Assembly (NCBI GenBank): GCA_009823395.1
Contig: CM020501.1
Location: forward strand, 13,210,361 to 13,274,360
DNA: 64,000 nucleotides
Source: Thamnaconus septentrionalis
Taxonomy: Eukaryota; Chordata; Actinopteri; Tetraodontiformes; Monacanthidae
Reading direction: 5' to 3'
The notes beneath the pieces are model-generated. The model was not told where the DNA came from. It searched no databases and saw only the letters and a program-made list of their open reading frames with translations. The translations under genes were made by a program, and so were the position numbers. Positions 58,626 through 64,000 of the stretch are shown one piece after another; position 1 is the first letter of the stretch, and the number at the start of each line of letters is the position of its first letter.

Positions 58626-59414
58626 GTTATTTGTCGGTTTCGTTTCAACATCTTTAAAATCTTTCTTAGTGGCGCCCTCGTGTGGATGGCGTCATCCATG
58701 TCATGAGATGTCCTTTCAAAGTCGACGTGGCTCCCGCTCCTGGAAATATCCGGATTCCAGGTTTTGAACCCACCTTGTTCTTTCCATGTTTATAAACAGA
58801 GGGTAGAGATAAAAAAGGAAAGAAAAAAATCTGAGGTGGGCAAACCAGCTACAGAGAGCAGACACCACGTGTTCTTCTGCCGGAGAAAAAAAGTGAAGTC
58901 TTAGTCTTCCTTTGAAATAGTTCAATTCTGCACTTCTTCTTTCTTTTCAATGCTCGCGTCCGCTGAACACATGCAAGATTATGGAGATATGTTTTTACAG
59001 TCTGAAAGCCTTTGTTAACAAAAAAAAAAGTTAACGAGTTAGCAAGAGTACCATTCTCTATTGTAAATATTTCATAAGCAATTGTGATATGAATTTGCTC
59101 AAATCCAACAGACATACCCATTTAATGGTTAACTGATTGCACCATCGTGCAGGGCAGCATTGCCAGTGTGGAAGCCGGTGGCTCTAGTGTGACGTCACGA
59201 TCTCCAGTCTAGGTAGGGCGTTCATGTCAGGTCAGTTAGCCCTGAAAACAGCTACTACCAATGAGTGGTCTTTGCACATTTGCTTCCTGGGTCGCAACGT
59301 AGAGCACAATATTTGGATGGGATGCCATTAACCAACAGTCATTCAATCACATTTTGCATTTATTTAAAACATCTCACTGTGGCCTGCTGATGACAAACAG
59401 TTTGCAATGTTGGA

Positions 59415-59480
<66 letters not shown>
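59415..59480. repeat. (GT)n microsatellite
   Basis: About 33 GT units, 590 bp upstream of the foxk1 start. Confidence 0.95.
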
Positions 59481-59484
<4 letters not shown>

Positions 59485-59860
59485 CATGTATATCTCATAA
59501 TTTCGAAACCACTGATATTTCCGCCACGCTGCTATTGCTATGGTAATCTATCTCCCCCCATAAAGGTCACTCAACACTGTTTCGGTTCCAATATTTATTT
59601 TTAACATTAACTCACAGGTTAACTAGCTTTCTCAAATATCCTAATCCTATATGCTGTCCACAAATAAAATGTAATGTGTTCATCGAGGGAAAGTTTTTTT
59701 TTTTACTCAGATATTTCAAAATTCTGATGCTATTTGCATTACTGGTGTACATACTTTTTTATGTTTGTTTGTGTTTTGGTTGATTATTTATTATGAATTA
59801 ATGCAAAGCACGACTGTTTTCCGTTGACACCTGTACATATGCACAGTTAAGTGGGCAAAC

Positions 59861-64000
<4,140 letters not shown>

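Larger units (their letters stand above)
57812..59860. other. Intergenic, CYP3 cluster to foxk1
   Basis: No gene is seen. It contains a poly-A run at about 58333-58350, an AAAT microsatellite at 58594-58625 and a GT microsatellite at 59415-59480. Open frames are AT-rich and lack features. Confidence 0.6.

Overview
This window is nuclear DNA from a vertebrate, almost certainly a teleost fish. The genes have GT-AG introns, phase-matched exons and AATAAA signals. CA/GT microsatellites are very dense and short hAT-like elements are common. The gene content is sdk, gpank1, head-to-head CYP3 genes and foxk1. Nothing here is prokaryotic: there are no operons, ribosome-binding sites or CRISPR arrays.

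Layout. (1) 1-33 kb, + strand: the 3' half of a sidekick cell-adhesion gene. Eighteen exons with matching phases encode the last six fibronectin III domains, the transmembrane segment and a cytoplasmic tail ending in the PDZ ligand GFSSFV. I call it sdk1 because foxk1 follows at the far end. (2) 33-36 kb: intergenic. (3) 36.3-39.2 kb, +: an intronless 996-codon frame joining a Ty3/gypsy-type gag capsid domain to 20 C2H2 zinc fingers. (4) 40.8-42.6 kb, +: gpank1 (ankyrin, C2H2-like finger, G-patch), four exons. (5) 43.8-57.8 kb: a CYP3 cytochrome P450 cluster. A divergent CYP3 gene on - (14 exons, 488 aa) lies head to head with a cyp3a gene on + (13 exons, 497 aa), sharing an 871-bp intergenic promoter region. 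On both sides are decayed pieces of further copies of the same pair. (6) 59.9-64 kb, +: the promoter and first two coding exons of foxk1 (FHA domain). The forkhead domain lies beyond the window.

The two P450s are predicted ER-membrane monooxygenases for xenobiotics and steroids. sdk1 is a synaptic homophilic adhesion protein, foxk1 a transcription factor, and gpank1 a probable RNA-processing factor. I see no shared pathway; the order is a synteny block. From memory, fish CYP3 genes often lie between sdk1 and foxk1.

Most notable observations: the CYP3 array history (relic 3'UTR, relic exon 8 with an apparent microhomology deletion of exon 7, relic exon 13); an extra intron in the - strand CYP3 that splits the arginine codon of the ExxR motif; its 3'UTR running antisense to cyp3a-derived 3'UTR sequence; the gag-zinc-finger fusion; two inverted hAT copies bracketing an sdk1 exon; dinucleotide repeats abutting several sdk1 splice sites; and a near-perfect 31-bp hairpin. 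All homology calls come from reading translations and from memory of the families; no search was run.
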